From NCBI GenBank assembly GCA_963837105.1, contig CAWIMG010000037.1, positions 1-64,000 of the forward strand: a stretch of 64,000 nucleotides of DNA, written 5' to 3'. This DNA comes from UBA9676 sp963837105. Lineage in GTDB: Bacteria; Actinomycetota; Actinomycetes; Streptosporangiales; Streptosporangiaceae. Position numbers and translations under genes: made by a program. Below, piece after piece: positions 1-8,424 of the stretch; position 1 is the stretch's first letter, and each line of letters begins with the position of its first letter. Under the pieces are notes generated by a model. It did not search any database. It was not told the origin of the DNA and saw nothing but the letters and a program-made list of their open reading frames with translations.

Positions 1-1
1 C

Positions 2-566
2 CTGGTTGACACCAATCCCCCAACGGGTACGTCGTACCGGCTATGGCCGAGCTACCCGACGCTCCCGGGGCACCTGGACTCGGACACCGCGGGCTATACC
101 CTGGCGACGGAGTTCCAGCTCTCGGCGTCCTGCACGCTGACACATCTGGTTCTACTCCGCGTCCGGCGCGGGTGCGCTGCCGACAAGGTGCGCGATCTGG
201 AATGTGGCCACTCAGGCCGTGGTCACGGGCACCGACAACACATCGCCATCCTGGTCGGGCGCGGCCGGGTCCGGCTGGGTGGCGTGCTCGTACAGCGGCG
301 TCACGCTACCAGCCGGTGACTACAAGGTGGCGGTCTTCAATGGTGGCGGAGCGACCTGGTACCAGGCGACCACCGGTTACTGGGGCAGCGGGGGGTCGGC
401 GGCCGGCGGGATCACGGCTGGGCCAGTCACCGCGCCGGGAACCTCTGCCGCCACGGCCCCTGGCCAGGGCACATATAACGCGGGCTCCTGGGCCTACCCG
501 CAGAGCTACGCCCCCAGCGGCAACGGCGAGAACTTCTGGACCGATGTCGAGGTCACGCCCACATGA
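2..566 (+). pseudogene. DUF4082-like secreted protein, 5' partial and frameshifted
   Basis: The 5' end lies outside the window. The frame beginning at base 2 reads a TSYRLWPSYPTLPG segment up to about base 145; the protein then continues in the next frame (WFYSASGAGALPTRCAIWN, then a long Gly/Tyr-rich stretch, ending NFWTDVEVTP). This pattern (Y-R-LWP-YP start, WFYS, GWV-SYSGV-LPAG-Y, W.DVEVTP end) matches DUF4082-type beta-sandwich domains of secreted actinobacterial proteins and recurs in the gene at 1888. A one-base shift near 147 separates the halves. The stop overlaps the next start (ATGA), so it belongs to an operon. The domain's function is unknown; a role outside the cell, perhaps carbohydrate binding, is inference. 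Confidence 0.6.
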
Positions 567-1145
567 CCAGGCTCTCGCGAACCGCCACGGTGCGGCATGC
601 GCTGGGCCTGCTGGCCAGCCTGGCTGCCGTGGGCCTCGTTGGCTGCAATAACTCCGCAGCGCCCTCCGCTCCCGGGATCGCCGCTAGTCCGTCCCCGACG
701 GGCAGTGCCGGGCATTCGGCCCGCACCAGCACCGCCCGGCCCCGCTGAGCCCAAGACCCGGGCCGCCGCCCGCGCGGCTGCGGTGCGCTTCGACCGCCTC
801 TACTTCGCCGGCCAGTTCGCGGCGGCATGGGACCTGTTGGCCCCCGCCGTGAAGCAGGAGGTCCCGCAGGGCATCTGGGAGAGTGTGCACAACAGCTGCC
901 CATCCGCCACGGCCGGGCAGGCCAGGATCAGGACCGTGACCCTCTTCGGCGATACCGCGATCGTTACCGAGACGCGCCCGGGAACCCGGGCGAAGCAACG
1001 CAGGAACACAGTTGTGTTCAGCTACGCGGACAACCACTGGGGCTACTCGCCCGGCGACCCGGGCATCTACCAGCACGGGTCCGTCGCAGCCAATGTCGCT
1101 GCCGCGAAAGCGGCCGGTTTCTGCACCAGCTGGAAAGACTTCTGA
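563..1145 (+). CDS. Lipoprotein with NTF2-like fold (frameshifted)
   Basis: The ATG overlaps the preceding stop. Residues 1-30 form a lipoprotein signal: charged MTRLSRTATVRHA, hydrophobic core, lipobox LVGC with the lipidated Cys at about residue 28, then a Ser/Pro/Ala-rich linker. The linker runs into a stop at 748, but the neighbouring frame carries the mature domain (RFDRLYFAGQFAAAWDLL, later NTVVFSYADNHWGY, ending at 1145), so a one-base shift lies between about 720 and 745. The mature part resembles small NTF2-like lipoproteins of actinomycetes in its AAWDLL helix and FxxxxxHWxY strand; that is a weak fold guess. Its operon neighbours are secreted proteins, so it probably acts on the outer face of the membrane. 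Confidence 0.55.
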
Positions 1146-1275
1146 CCGAAACCCGGGGTTCCGAATGATCAGGCTGTCGCCATCGCGATGACCCGGCGCC
1201 ACGTGAGGACGTGTGCGCGGGGAGACCTGATGGAGGTGAAAGTAGTGGGTTGTGACGTGTGAACCAGGTCGGCGG

Positions 1276-1296
1276 CCTAGGCGTCCTATGCCTAGG
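1276..1296. promoter_or_regulatory. Inverted repeat CCTAGGC-N7-GCCTAGG
   Basis: A perfect 7-bp inverted repeat with a 7-base spacer in the 255-base gap between the lipoprotein (ends 1145) and the Tat protein (starts 1401). It may be an operator or a small RNA hairpin. A GAGGAGG Shine-Dalgarno-like stretch follows at 1314-1320, ahead of an in-frame TTG at 1335. Nothing else recognisable lies in the gap. Confidence 0.35.
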
Positions 1297-1400
1297 GGAT
1301 CGACTCGGTTCCTGAGGAGGGAAAGCGAGACAACTTGGGCGGGCTGCTCCCGACTCGCCGACGAGCGTCGGGTTCTCTTGAGGCAGGCTCCGATCCTGGC

Positions 1401-1888
1401 ATGACGGGCACGAAGAGCCCGCGGGAGACGCTGAGCCGGAGGAACATCTTCAAAAGCGCCATCGGGGTAGCTGCCGGGGGTCAGGTTTGGCCCAGGTGGC
1501 AGCCGCGCCGGCCTCGGCTGCCACCGTAGTGGCGCGGGCCACGACCGTCGAGCCTGGGGCGTTGGCGCCTGCCGTCGTTGCCCTTGCCGACGCGGCGACG
1601 ATCGCCGTTGACGCCTCCCTCGGCAACGATTTCCGCGTGACCCTCGGCGGGAACCGCACGATGGGCACTCCGTCCAACGCAACCGGCGGGCAGCAGATCA
1701 TCTTCCAGGTCACCCAGGGCTCAGGCGGGCCGTTCGTGCTGTCCTGGGGCAGCGGTTATGAGTTTTCCGCCGCATTGCCGCAGCCTTCGCTCAGCACCAC
1801 TGCGGGGCAGATTGACCTGCTGGGTTTCATCTATGATGCGGCTCGGGGTATGTGGCTGCTTGCCGCGTTCGTCAACGGGTTCGACTGA
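1401..1888 (+). CDS. Tat-exported protein with phage-tail-fibre-like beta domain (frameshifted)
   Basis: The N terminus carries a twin-arginine signal, SRRNIFKSAIGVAAGG. The frame breaks in a run of five G at 1476-1480; adding one G gives a continuous signal peptide (GGSGLAQVAAAPASA) and links it to the second half, which ends at 1888. The mature part (AVDASLGNDFRVTLGGNRTM, then GQQIIFQVTQ, then LLGFIYDAARGMW) matches a small beta domain common at the C termini of tail-fibre proteins and of some secreted actinobacterial proteins. ATG 1401 was chosen because it gives a normal-length Tat n-region; an upstream in-frame TTG at 1335 with GAGGAGG 14 bases ahead is an alternative. The stop overlaps the next ATG (TGATG). 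Confidence 0.55.
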
Positions 1889-3113
1889 TGGGCACCTACC
1901 GGCTGTTCCCGTCCACGAGCGGGCCATCCAGCCCGGTTTTCTACACCGGACCTTTCCTGGCCGGCGTGCTTTTCTGTGTCACCAGCAACTGCTGGTTCCA
2001 GGGCTACTGGTGGTGGGTCTGCCCGTCCGGCCAGTCAACGGCGCCGCAGAAGTTCGCGCTGTGGCAGGTCTACGGTGCGGGGCAGGGCAACCTGCTCCCA
2101 GGAAGCGTGGTCACCTCAGGAAGCCTGACGGCAGGACAGTGGAACTACATCCCGCTGCCCGGCCCCGCTCCAGTTGAGCATCGGCAACGTATCGGGGGTC
2201 GGTGCCGCCGTCTACGAGGCCGTGACGGGATTCAGCAACAGCTTCCCGATCACCAGCAGCCAGTTCGGCGTCGGTGGTACCTACGCGTCCGGCATCACGA
2301 GCGGGCCGCTTTTCGCATATTCGGACCAGGGCGCGTCAGCGCCCTGCCCAGCAGCCCGCCACCGCGTTCCAGGGCTCCTTCGGCGTCAGCGGCACCGACC
2401 CGTCGGTCAGCCTGCCGGCGCAAGGCTCAGGCTCCTCGAATTTCTGGATGGACCTCCAGGTCAGCACCGACACACCGGGCGGCTATAACGGGTCGTACAG
2501 GCTGTGGCCGAACTACCCCACGGTGTTCCCGACCCAGCCCACGATTGACACCCAAGCACAGACCGTCGGCACGCAGTTCTCCCTGTCACAGCCCTGCACC
2601 TGGATAACGTGTGGTTCTACAGCGCGCCGTTCGCCGTGGACCTGCCGGCCGAGCACCCAGATATGGAACGCCAGCACGCAGACTCTGGTCAGCGGGACGA
2701 ACCTGACAGCATCCTGGTCAGGGGCGGTAGCCAGCGGGTGGGTGGCCAACTCCTACAGCGGCAAGAACATCGTCCTGCCAGCTGGTAAGTACATCGCCAC
2801 CATCTACTACGGTGGCGGCCACGTGTTCTACATGGAGTCACGGGGCTACTTCGGCGCGCATGGCGGCGATACCGGGCCTGCCACCAACGGCATGACTAAC
2901 GGTCCGCTCTCGTCCCCCTCCCTGGCGAATGCGTTCAACCCGCCGGGCGGAAACAGTTGTTATTACGTGGGCAGCAGTGGCCCCACGTATCCCAATGCAT
3001 GGGACAGCGAGGACGGCGGGGAAAGTCGTTGGGTGGATGTCGAGGTCACCCCAGGCGGGACCACGTCACCGCCGGCCGCAAACTCTGGCGCCTTCCTCGT
3101 GTTTTTCCCGTGA
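1888..3113 (+). pseudogene. Secreted protein with two tandem DUF4082-like modules, multiple frameshifts
   Basis: Coding similarity is continuous over 1.2 kb but changes frame at least four times: near 2160-2170 (in CCCGGCCCC), near 2340-2350, near 2600 and near 2655. The parts assemble into two modules. Module 1 begins MGTYRLFPSTSG and ends NFWMDLQVST; module 2 begins YNGSYRLWPNYPTVF and ends SRWVDVEVTPGG. Both resemble the partial gene at the window start, so this is a paralogous family. No N-terminal signal peptide is visible. Residues read in the out-of-frame stretch 2600-2655 (LDNVWFYSAPFAVDLP) are exactly what the family expects, so the base changes are recent or are sequencing errors. 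Role unknown. Confidence 0.6.
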
Positions 3114-3124
3114 GAGGGGGATGC

Positions 3125-5041
3125 GTGTCCAAGTCGGCGGCCATCGCCCGCCGAACCATCACGCAGGCTCTTGCGGTGCCCTTCTTCCTGCTCGTAGCTG
3201 TGGCGGGCTGCACCACCAAGCCCGCCTCGCCTGCCACCGATTCCCCGGCTCAGCCCACCGGGTCGGCATATCCAGCGCAGTCGGCTCGGCTGGCCCGGAC
3301 CTGCGGACATCCGATCCTCAACTCTCCCTTCAGTTACCACGGCGCGCCAGGCAGGTACTCAAGCGGCACTGTGGGGTTGCCTACGTACGGGAGGCCCGGC
3401 ACGGACTTCCCGAAAGCGACTGCGGGGGTTATTCTCCCGGCCGGTAAGCATAGCTACTCTTCTTACAACCTTGATCCGAACACCGTCTATTACCTGCTAC
3501 CGGGCATCCACATCGGATCGCTTCAGGCTGATAGTGGTGATGCCTTTGTGGGAGGATTTCATGACGGAATGAAAACCTTTCTTTCTGGTGAGTATTCAGG
3601 CTATCCGTGGGCGATCGACTCAAGCTATTCGGCTGGGGACCAGCCCGGCGTGACGATCGAGTACTTGACGATCGAGAAATTCCAGCCGCAGAGCAACGGC
3701 GCTGCAATAAATCAGGATTCCAACACCAACTGGACCATCCGCTATAATACGGTCACTCTCAACGTGCCTGGCGCCGGGGCCATTGCTGGCGCTGAGAATA
3801 CGCTCAAAGACAATTGCTTGACCCTGAACGGCCAGTATGGCTTCCAATCGTCGAACGTCGGTCCCTGGGGCCACGATTCGCTGACCGGTGGCCCCTATGA
3901 CCTCACCATCGAAGGGAACGAAATCAGCTATAACGATACCTGTGACTTCGAGGGGACGCTTAGCAACCCGTCAATTGGCTGGTCACATTACGAGCCCGTG
4001 CCGGCACGATACCGGAACTCTCATTGTGGCCCCGTCACGCCAGACGGAGACCAGGGTGGCTTCAAGCTCTGGCAGACCAATGGCGTGACGATCAAGCATA
4101 ACTACATTCACAACAACTGGGGGCCGGGTATCTGGGCAGATACGAACAACGCGAACACCACCATTGTCGGTAATACACTCACTCATAACGACGGTGAAGC
4201 GGTCATCGAGGAGATCTCCTATAATTTCTCTATCACGGGCAATTACCTCGCCTACAATGGCTGGGCAGCCGGACTTGGGAATCCAAGGTTCCCCACCGCA
4301 GCTATCTACGTCAGCGAAAGTGGCAGCAGTACCACATTTGGTGGTGTCCCAGCATGCCGTGAGCCGTCATGCTCTGCTCAGCGCTCGTATCCCAGTCGTT
4401 CTGTTATCGGCGGAAATGTTCTGCTCGACAATAGCGGAGGCATCTTTCTCTGGCAGAATTCTGACCGTCATTGCTCAAGCGGACTTGATAGCGTCTGTAC
4501 ACTGCTAGCCAGTGCAGGCCCTACTTCCTTCACGCTTGCCGGATGCCATGCCAACATTCCTTCGGCCTCGCTGGATACTGCTACATACGTCGGCAGGGAT
4601 TCCGGTTCACCGCGGCAGGACTGGTGGGATGGCTGCCTGTGGAAGACGGAGAATGTGAGCGTCACCAACAACATCATCGACTTCAACCCGGCAAACGTCG
4701 CCCACTGCAATCGCAACGCCTGGCCGGATTGTGGCGCGAACGGAATTTTCAGCGAATACAGCACGACCCCTCCATACACCTCGCCTGGAGGCTGGGTCAT
4801 CCCCACTCAGCTCACGTTCTTCCAGAACGATACCTGGTCGCACAACGTCTACCATGGCCCATCAACCTTTTACGCCTGGAACCAGGGCAATGGTGATAAC
4901 CCAGTTAGCTGGGAACAGTGGACTGGCAGTATTTCAGGCGGCGACAAATGCAGCTCTCCGAATGATCATAAGAGCGGATACTGCACCGGCCCGTTTGGGC
5001 AGGACGCCGGGAGCACTTACAACCCCAGTACTCGGGGCTAG
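3125..5041 (+). CDS. Lipoprotein with right-handed parallel beta-helix
   Basis: 638 residues. GTG 3125 was chosen because it follows a GAGAGGGGG ribosome site and starts a proper lipoprotein signal (VSKSAAIARRTITQ, hydrophobic core, lipobox VAGC). After a Pro/Ser/Thr linker the protein has successive short Asn-rich turns (NTVTLNV, GNEISYN, HNYIHNN, GNTLTHN, GNYLAYN), the PbH1-type rungs of a pectate-lyase-like beta-helix, at roughly residues 200-440. Such proteins bind or cleave polysaccharides. No catalytic set can be named, so polysaccharide lyase or hydrolase activity is inference. The gene is intact and its base composition is less GC-rich than the flanks (for example around 3700-4300), hinting at transfer. 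It follows the DUF4082-like genes in the same direction. Confidence 0.75.
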   Translation: MSKSAAIARRTITQALAVPFFLLVAVAGCTTKPASPATDSPAQPTGSAYPAQSARLARTCGHPILNSPFSYHGAPGRYSSGTVGLPTYGRPGTDFPKATAGVILPAGKHSYSSYNLDPNTVYYLLPGIHIGSLQADSGDAFVGGFHDGMKTFLSGEYSGYPWAIDSSYSAGDQPGVTIEYLTIEKFQPQSNGAAINQDSNTNWTIRYNTVTLNVPGAGAIAGAENTLKDNCLTLNGQYGFQSSNVGPWGHDSLTGGPYDLTIEGNEISYNDTCDFEGTLSNPSIGWSHYEPVPARYRNSHCGPVTPDGDQGGFKLWQTNGVTIKHNYIHNNWGPGIWADTNNANTTIVGNTLTHNDGEAVIEEISYNFSITGNYLAYNGWAAGLGNPRFPTAAIYVSESGSSTTFGGVPACREPSCSAQRSYPSRSVIGGNVLLDNSGGIFLWQNSDRHCSSGLDSVCTLLASAGPTSFTLAGCHANIPSASLDTATYVGRDSGSPRQDWWDGCLWKTENVSVTNNIIDFNPANVAHCNRNAWPDCGANGIFSEYSTTPPYTSPGGWVIPTQLTFFQNDTWSHNVYHGPSTFYAWNQGNGDNPVSWEQWTGSISGGDKCSSPNDHKSGYCTGPFGQDAGSTYNPSTRG

Positions 5042-5067
5042 TGGGGGTTATGTCCGCTGGCGCTCTA

Positions 5068-5090
5068 GGCCCCTCTTGGGGGGCGGGGCC
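5068..5090 (+). terminator. Possible hairpin after the beta-helix gene
   Basis: GGCCCC (5068-5073) can pair with GGGGCC (5085-5090) across an 11-base loop, 27 bases after the beta-helix stop. There is no T tract. It may attenuate transcription before the glycosyltransferase genes. The rest of the 5042-5257 gap shows nothing recognisable. Confidence 0.3.
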
Positions 5091-5257
5091 CGAGATAAAG
5101 CGCAAGCACCTGGTGCAGGTGCTCCGGGCATGAGCCAAATCCTGGCCGGGAAACTTTGACTGCAGTGTATCAGGAGGAGGCTCTCAGGGATTCTTGTGGT
5201 GGGATGGTGCTTGCGCCACCCCGGCTGAATGCTGTCCTTAAGAATCAGGAGGGATCG

Positions 5258-5344
5258 ATGCGGGTTCTCGGCGCGGGCCGCCGCAGTTTCGCTATGACCG
5301 GCCCGTTCCTGCCCGCTGCCAGGTACGCGGGCGGCGGACGATGA
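5258..5344 (+). CDS. Short leader ORF coupled to the GT2 gene
   Basis: A 28-codon frame starting ATG at 5258, preceded by a strong ribosome site (CAGGAGGG, 5 bases before ATG). Its TGA overlaps the ATG of the glycosyltransferase (ATGA at 5341-5344). The glycosyltransferase start has only a weak site of its own. The simplest reading is a translated leader that delivers ribosomes to the next gene by coupling. The peptide begins MRVLGAGRRSF and has no recognisable domain. Confidence 0.45.
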   Translation: MRVLGAGRRSFAMTGPFLPAARYAGGGR

Positions 5345-6276
5345 GCGCGGCACCCAGGCTGAGTGTCGGGCTTCCGGTGTATAACGGCGAAGCCTACCTC
5401 GCTGAGTCACTCGAAGCCCTGCTCGGCCAGACCTACACGCATTTCGAGCTGATCATCTCGGACAACGCATCCACTGACAGTACGGCCGAAATCTGTCGGC
5501 ACTACGAGAAACAGGACTCCCGGGTCCGCTATCTCCGCCAGCACCGCAATGTTGGCCTCGCCCCGAACCACAACGCCGTTGTCGAGGCCGCCAGAGGCGA
5601 GCTGTTCAAGTGGGCGGCGGGCGACGACCTCTACGCCCGTGACCTCCATGAGCGCTGTATCGCTGCGCTGGACGAGTACCCGCAGGTGGTGCTCGCCCAC
5701 TGCTGGACCGCGAAGATCGACGATTCCGGGAAGGTCACGGACGCGTATGAGTACCCGCTGACCACGAATTCTCCGAGTGCCCCGGAGCGCTTCCGCAGCC
5801 TCCTGTTCGACAGCGGGGGCGATGACGACTACGGAGTCATCAGGACCGAGGTGCTCCGCCGGACCGCGATGAAGGAGAGCTATCATCACGCCGACCGCAC
5901 GATCATCGCCGAACTCGCCCTGCACGGCTCGTTCTACCAGATCCCGGACTGGCTGTACTTCCGGCGCGACCACCCCGGGCAGAGCGGCAGGGCCACGATG
6001 CGGAGCCGTTGCGCGAACATGGACCCGCGGCGGGCGAATCGGCTCCGGCACCCGGCCGTCCGCCTGTACGGCGAATATATCTGGGCGTACATCAGAGCGA
6101 TAAGACGCGCGCCGCTGTCGCCCGCGGACCGGCGGGAGTGCTACCGATACCTGGCAGAGTGGTTTGTCAGCCGTGCCCGCCCAGGTGCTGTTCAGCCGCC
6201 CGATCCGGTCGGCACCACTCTGCCGTCTATCTCGATTGACTCCATCGTGCCCGGCCGTGAGGTAAAGCTTTCGTGA
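5341..6276 (+). CDS. Family 2 glycosyltransferase
   Basis: 311 residues. It has the GT2 N-terminal signature LSVGLPVYNGEAYLAESLEA, followed by FELIISDNASTDST, the nucleotide-sugar binding region, and the acidic AAGDDLY metal-binding motif at about residues 92-98. This GT-A fold enzyme would transfer a sugar from a nucleotide donor to a growing lipid-linked saccharide at the cytoplasmic membrane. Donor and acceptor cannot be read from sequence. There is no transmembrane segment. It is translationally coupled on both sides: its ATG overlaps the leader ORF stop, and its TGA overlaps the GTG of the pyruvyl transferase family gene. Confidence 0.85.
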   Translation: MSAAPRLSVGLPVYNGEAYLAESLEALLGQTYTHFELIISDNASTDSTAEICRHYEKQDSRVRYLRQHRNVGLAPNHNAVVEAARGELFKWAAGDDLYARDLHERCIAALDEYPQVVLAHCWTAKIDDSGKVTDAYEYPLTTNSPSAPERFRSLLFDSGGDDDYGVIRTEVLRRTAMKESYHHADRTIIAELALHGSFYQIPDWLYFRRDHPGQSGRATMRSRCANMDPRRANRLRHPAVRLYGEYIWAYIRAIRRAPLSPADRRECYRYLAEWFVSRARPGAVQPPDPVGTTLPSISIDSIVPGREVKLS

Positions 6277-7571
6277 CATCGCGAGGATCCGCCGACAGGC
6301 GCGTGCCGTCTGCTGCTGCTCCGAGGGTCGGCCTGTGCGGCCTCCTCGGCTCCGGCAATCTCGGCAATGACGGCATGCTCGAAACCATGATGGCCTACCT
6401 CAGTGCTGATCACCCCGACGCCATTGTGGATTTCATGTGTGCCGGGCCGGAGACCATAAAAGCACGGTACGGCGTGCAGGCCATTCCCCTGAACTGGTAC
6501 CAGAAGCATGAGCAGCGGGCGCCTGGCGCCGCGGCAATCGTGCTGAAACTGCTGGGCAAGGCCATTGACGCATACCGGACGGCGTCCTGGGTCCGCCGCC
6601 ACGATATTGTGATCGTTCCCGGTGCGGGCGTCCTCGAGGCAGGACTCCCGGTGCGTGCCTCCTCGTATCCGTACACGATGTTCCTGCTCAGCGCGTCCGG
6701 CAGGCTCTTCGGGACCAAGGTCGCGCTCGTCAGCGTGGGAGCGACCGTGGTAAGGCAGCGGCTTACGAAGTGGCTGTTCACGAACGCTGCCCGGCTGGCT
6801 TTCTACTGCTCTTACCGCGACGAAGTATCGCGTGACGCGATGCGGCAAGCGGGCCTGGATGTCAGCGAGGCCCGCGTTTATCCCGACCTTGCGTTCGGCC
6901 TTCCGGCACCGTCCGAAGCCGCCGGCACCGCGCAGACCGTCGGTGTGGGCGTCATGGCCTACTACGGCAGCAACAGCAGCGAGGACCGGGGGCACGCGGA
7001 CGAGATCCACGCCGGCTACGTGGAGAAGATCAAGCGTTTCGTCCGCTGGCTGGCCGACAGCGGATACCAGATTAGGCTGTTCGGGGGCGACAACAGGTTC
7101 GACGACAGGGTCGCCGAGGAGATCCTGGCCGACCTGCGCGCACACCGGCCCGGCCTCGAGCCGATGTGCGCCGTCGCGGAGCCCGTCACCTCGATGCGGG
7201 GGCTTATGCGGGAGATGGCACCCGTCGGGACAGTTGTCGCCACCCGCTTTCACAACGTGCTCTGCGCACTCAAGCTCTCGAAGCCGACCATATCCATAGG
7301 TTACGCGCCGAAGCATGACCTGATGATGGCTGATATGGGGCTGTCAGAGTTCTGCCAGTCCGCCCGATCGTTGGACGTGGACCGGTTGATCGACCAGTTC
7401 ACAGAACTGGAGAAGCGTTCAGCGCAGTTGCGGAAGCTGATGGTAGAGCGCAATGAAGAAAAGGTACAGCGTCTCGGCCAGCAGTTCGCATTGCTGAATA
7501 CCCTGCTCTTCCCGGCAGTCGATCAGGATCCCTTCGCCGGGCGCCAGACTGTTTCTCGCGAAATACCTTGA
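6273..7571 (+). CDS. Polysaccharide pyruvyl transferase family protein
   Basis: 432 residues, GTG start overlapping the GT2 stop by four bases. The N-terminal GLCGLLGSGNLGNDGMLE and the C-terminal TRFHNVLCALKLSKPTISI motif are hallmarks of the PS_pyruv_trans family (CsaB/WcaK/EpsO-like, PF04230). Members add ketal-linked pyruvate from phosphoenolpyruvate to sugars of surface polysaccharides, giving negative charge. The conserved RFH with its following hydrophobic stretch (about residues 325-345) supports an active enzyme. Context (GT2 upstream, methyltransferase 15 bases downstream) fits decoration of an EPS repeat unit. Some family members act in other pathways, so pyruvylation is likely but not proven. 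Confidence 0.8.
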   Translation: MTSRGSADRRVPSAAAPRVGLCGLLGSGNLGNDGMLETMMAYLSADHPDAIVDFMCAGPETIKARYGVQAIPLNWYQKHEQRAPGAAAIVLKLLGKAIDAYRTASWVRRHDIVIVPGAGVLEAGLPVRASSYPYTMFLLSASGRLFGTKVALVSVGATVVRQRLTKWLFTNAARLAFYCSYRDEVSRDAMRQAGLDVSEARVYPDLAFGLPAPSEAAGTAQTVGVGVMAYYGSNSSEDRGHADEIHAGYVEKIKRFVRWLADSGYQIRLFGGDNRFDDRVAEEILADLRAHRPGLEPMCAVAEPVTSMRGLMREMAPVGTVVATRFHNVLCALKLSKPTISIGYAPKHDLMMADMGLSEFCQSARSLDVDRLIDQFTELEKRSAQLRKLMVERNEEKVQRLGQQFALLNTLLFPAVDQDPFAGRQTVSREIP

Positions 7572-7586
7572 CGGTGCGAAAGAGAG

Positions 7587-8282
7587 ATGATCTTGAACGA
7601 CTCAGCTAACGCTCGGGGCGTCACACCCGAGAGCGCCGAAAAGTTCTATAAGCGGGACTTCTGGATCAAAGAGAATCAGAAGCACGTGCCGCCGCATTAC
7701 CGGCTGCAGAAGTGCGCCCGGATCCTAAACGCCATCGCCCAAGGAAACGAGTGCGACCTGCTCGATGTCGGCTGCGGCCCGGCAACGTTGATGAACTTCC
7801 TGGACAAGAACATCCATTACTATGGAATCGATATCGCGATACATGAGCCGACCGCGAACCTGATCGAGACCGACTTCGTCGAGAACCCGATCGGGTTCGC
7901 CGACAGGCGATTCGATATCGTCGTGGCCCAGGGAGTCTTCGAGTACGTCGGCGAACTTCAGGACCAAAAGTTCAGCGAGATAGCGGGGCTGCTGCGAGAT
8001 CAGGGCACTTTCGTACTGACCTACACTAATTTCGGGCACCAGAACAAGCGGGTTTACGAACCCTTCAACAACGTTCAATCCTTCGAAGAGTTCCGCCAGA
8101 GCCTGGCACGGCATTTCTTCATAGAACGGTATTTCCCGACGTCTCACAACTGGTCCGGCGGCCAGCCCGTCCGGAAGCTCATGAAGGCCATTAACATGCG
8201 GGTGAGCGCGAATGTTCCTATCATCAGCCCGAGGCTGGCGGTGGAGTATTTCTTCATCTGCTCTCCCATCATCCGGACCTGA
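7587..8282 (+). CDS. Class I SAM-dependent methyltransferase
   Basis: 231 residues, ATG preceded by a GAAAGAGAG purine-rich site. Motif I DLLDVGCGPATL (about residues 52-63), the acidic residue ending strand beta-2 in YYGIDIA, and motif IV-like DIVVAQGVFEYV identify a Rossmann-fold methyltransferase. The C-terminal part resembles methyltransferases of capsule and glycan clusters that act on sugars or on a chain end. Substrate unknown. It is the last gene of the left-arm plus-strand operon; an IS110 element follows immediately and may have removed further genes. Confidence 0.8.
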   Translation: MILNDSANARGVTPESAEKFYKRDFWIKENQKHVPPHYRLQKCARILNAIAQGNECDLLDVGCGPATLMNFLDKNIHYYGIDIAIHEPTANLIETDFVENPIGFADRRFDIVVAQGVFEYVGELQDQKFSEIAGLLRDQGTFVLTYTNFGHQNKRVYEPFNNVQSFEEFRQSLARHFFIERYFPTSHNWSGGQPVRKLMKAINMRVSANVPIISPRLAVEYFFICSPIIRT

Positions 8283-8424
8283 CTTCGGCCACGATCTGGT
8301 CCTCATCATCTCAGTGGGTCGCTGACCTGACCCTATGGGGGCTGGGCGTGAGGCCGGATCCCCTTTCCTGCTCAGCCCGGCAGCGTGATGCTCCGGGTGA
8401 AAGCGAGCTCGGGAAGGAGGCCCG

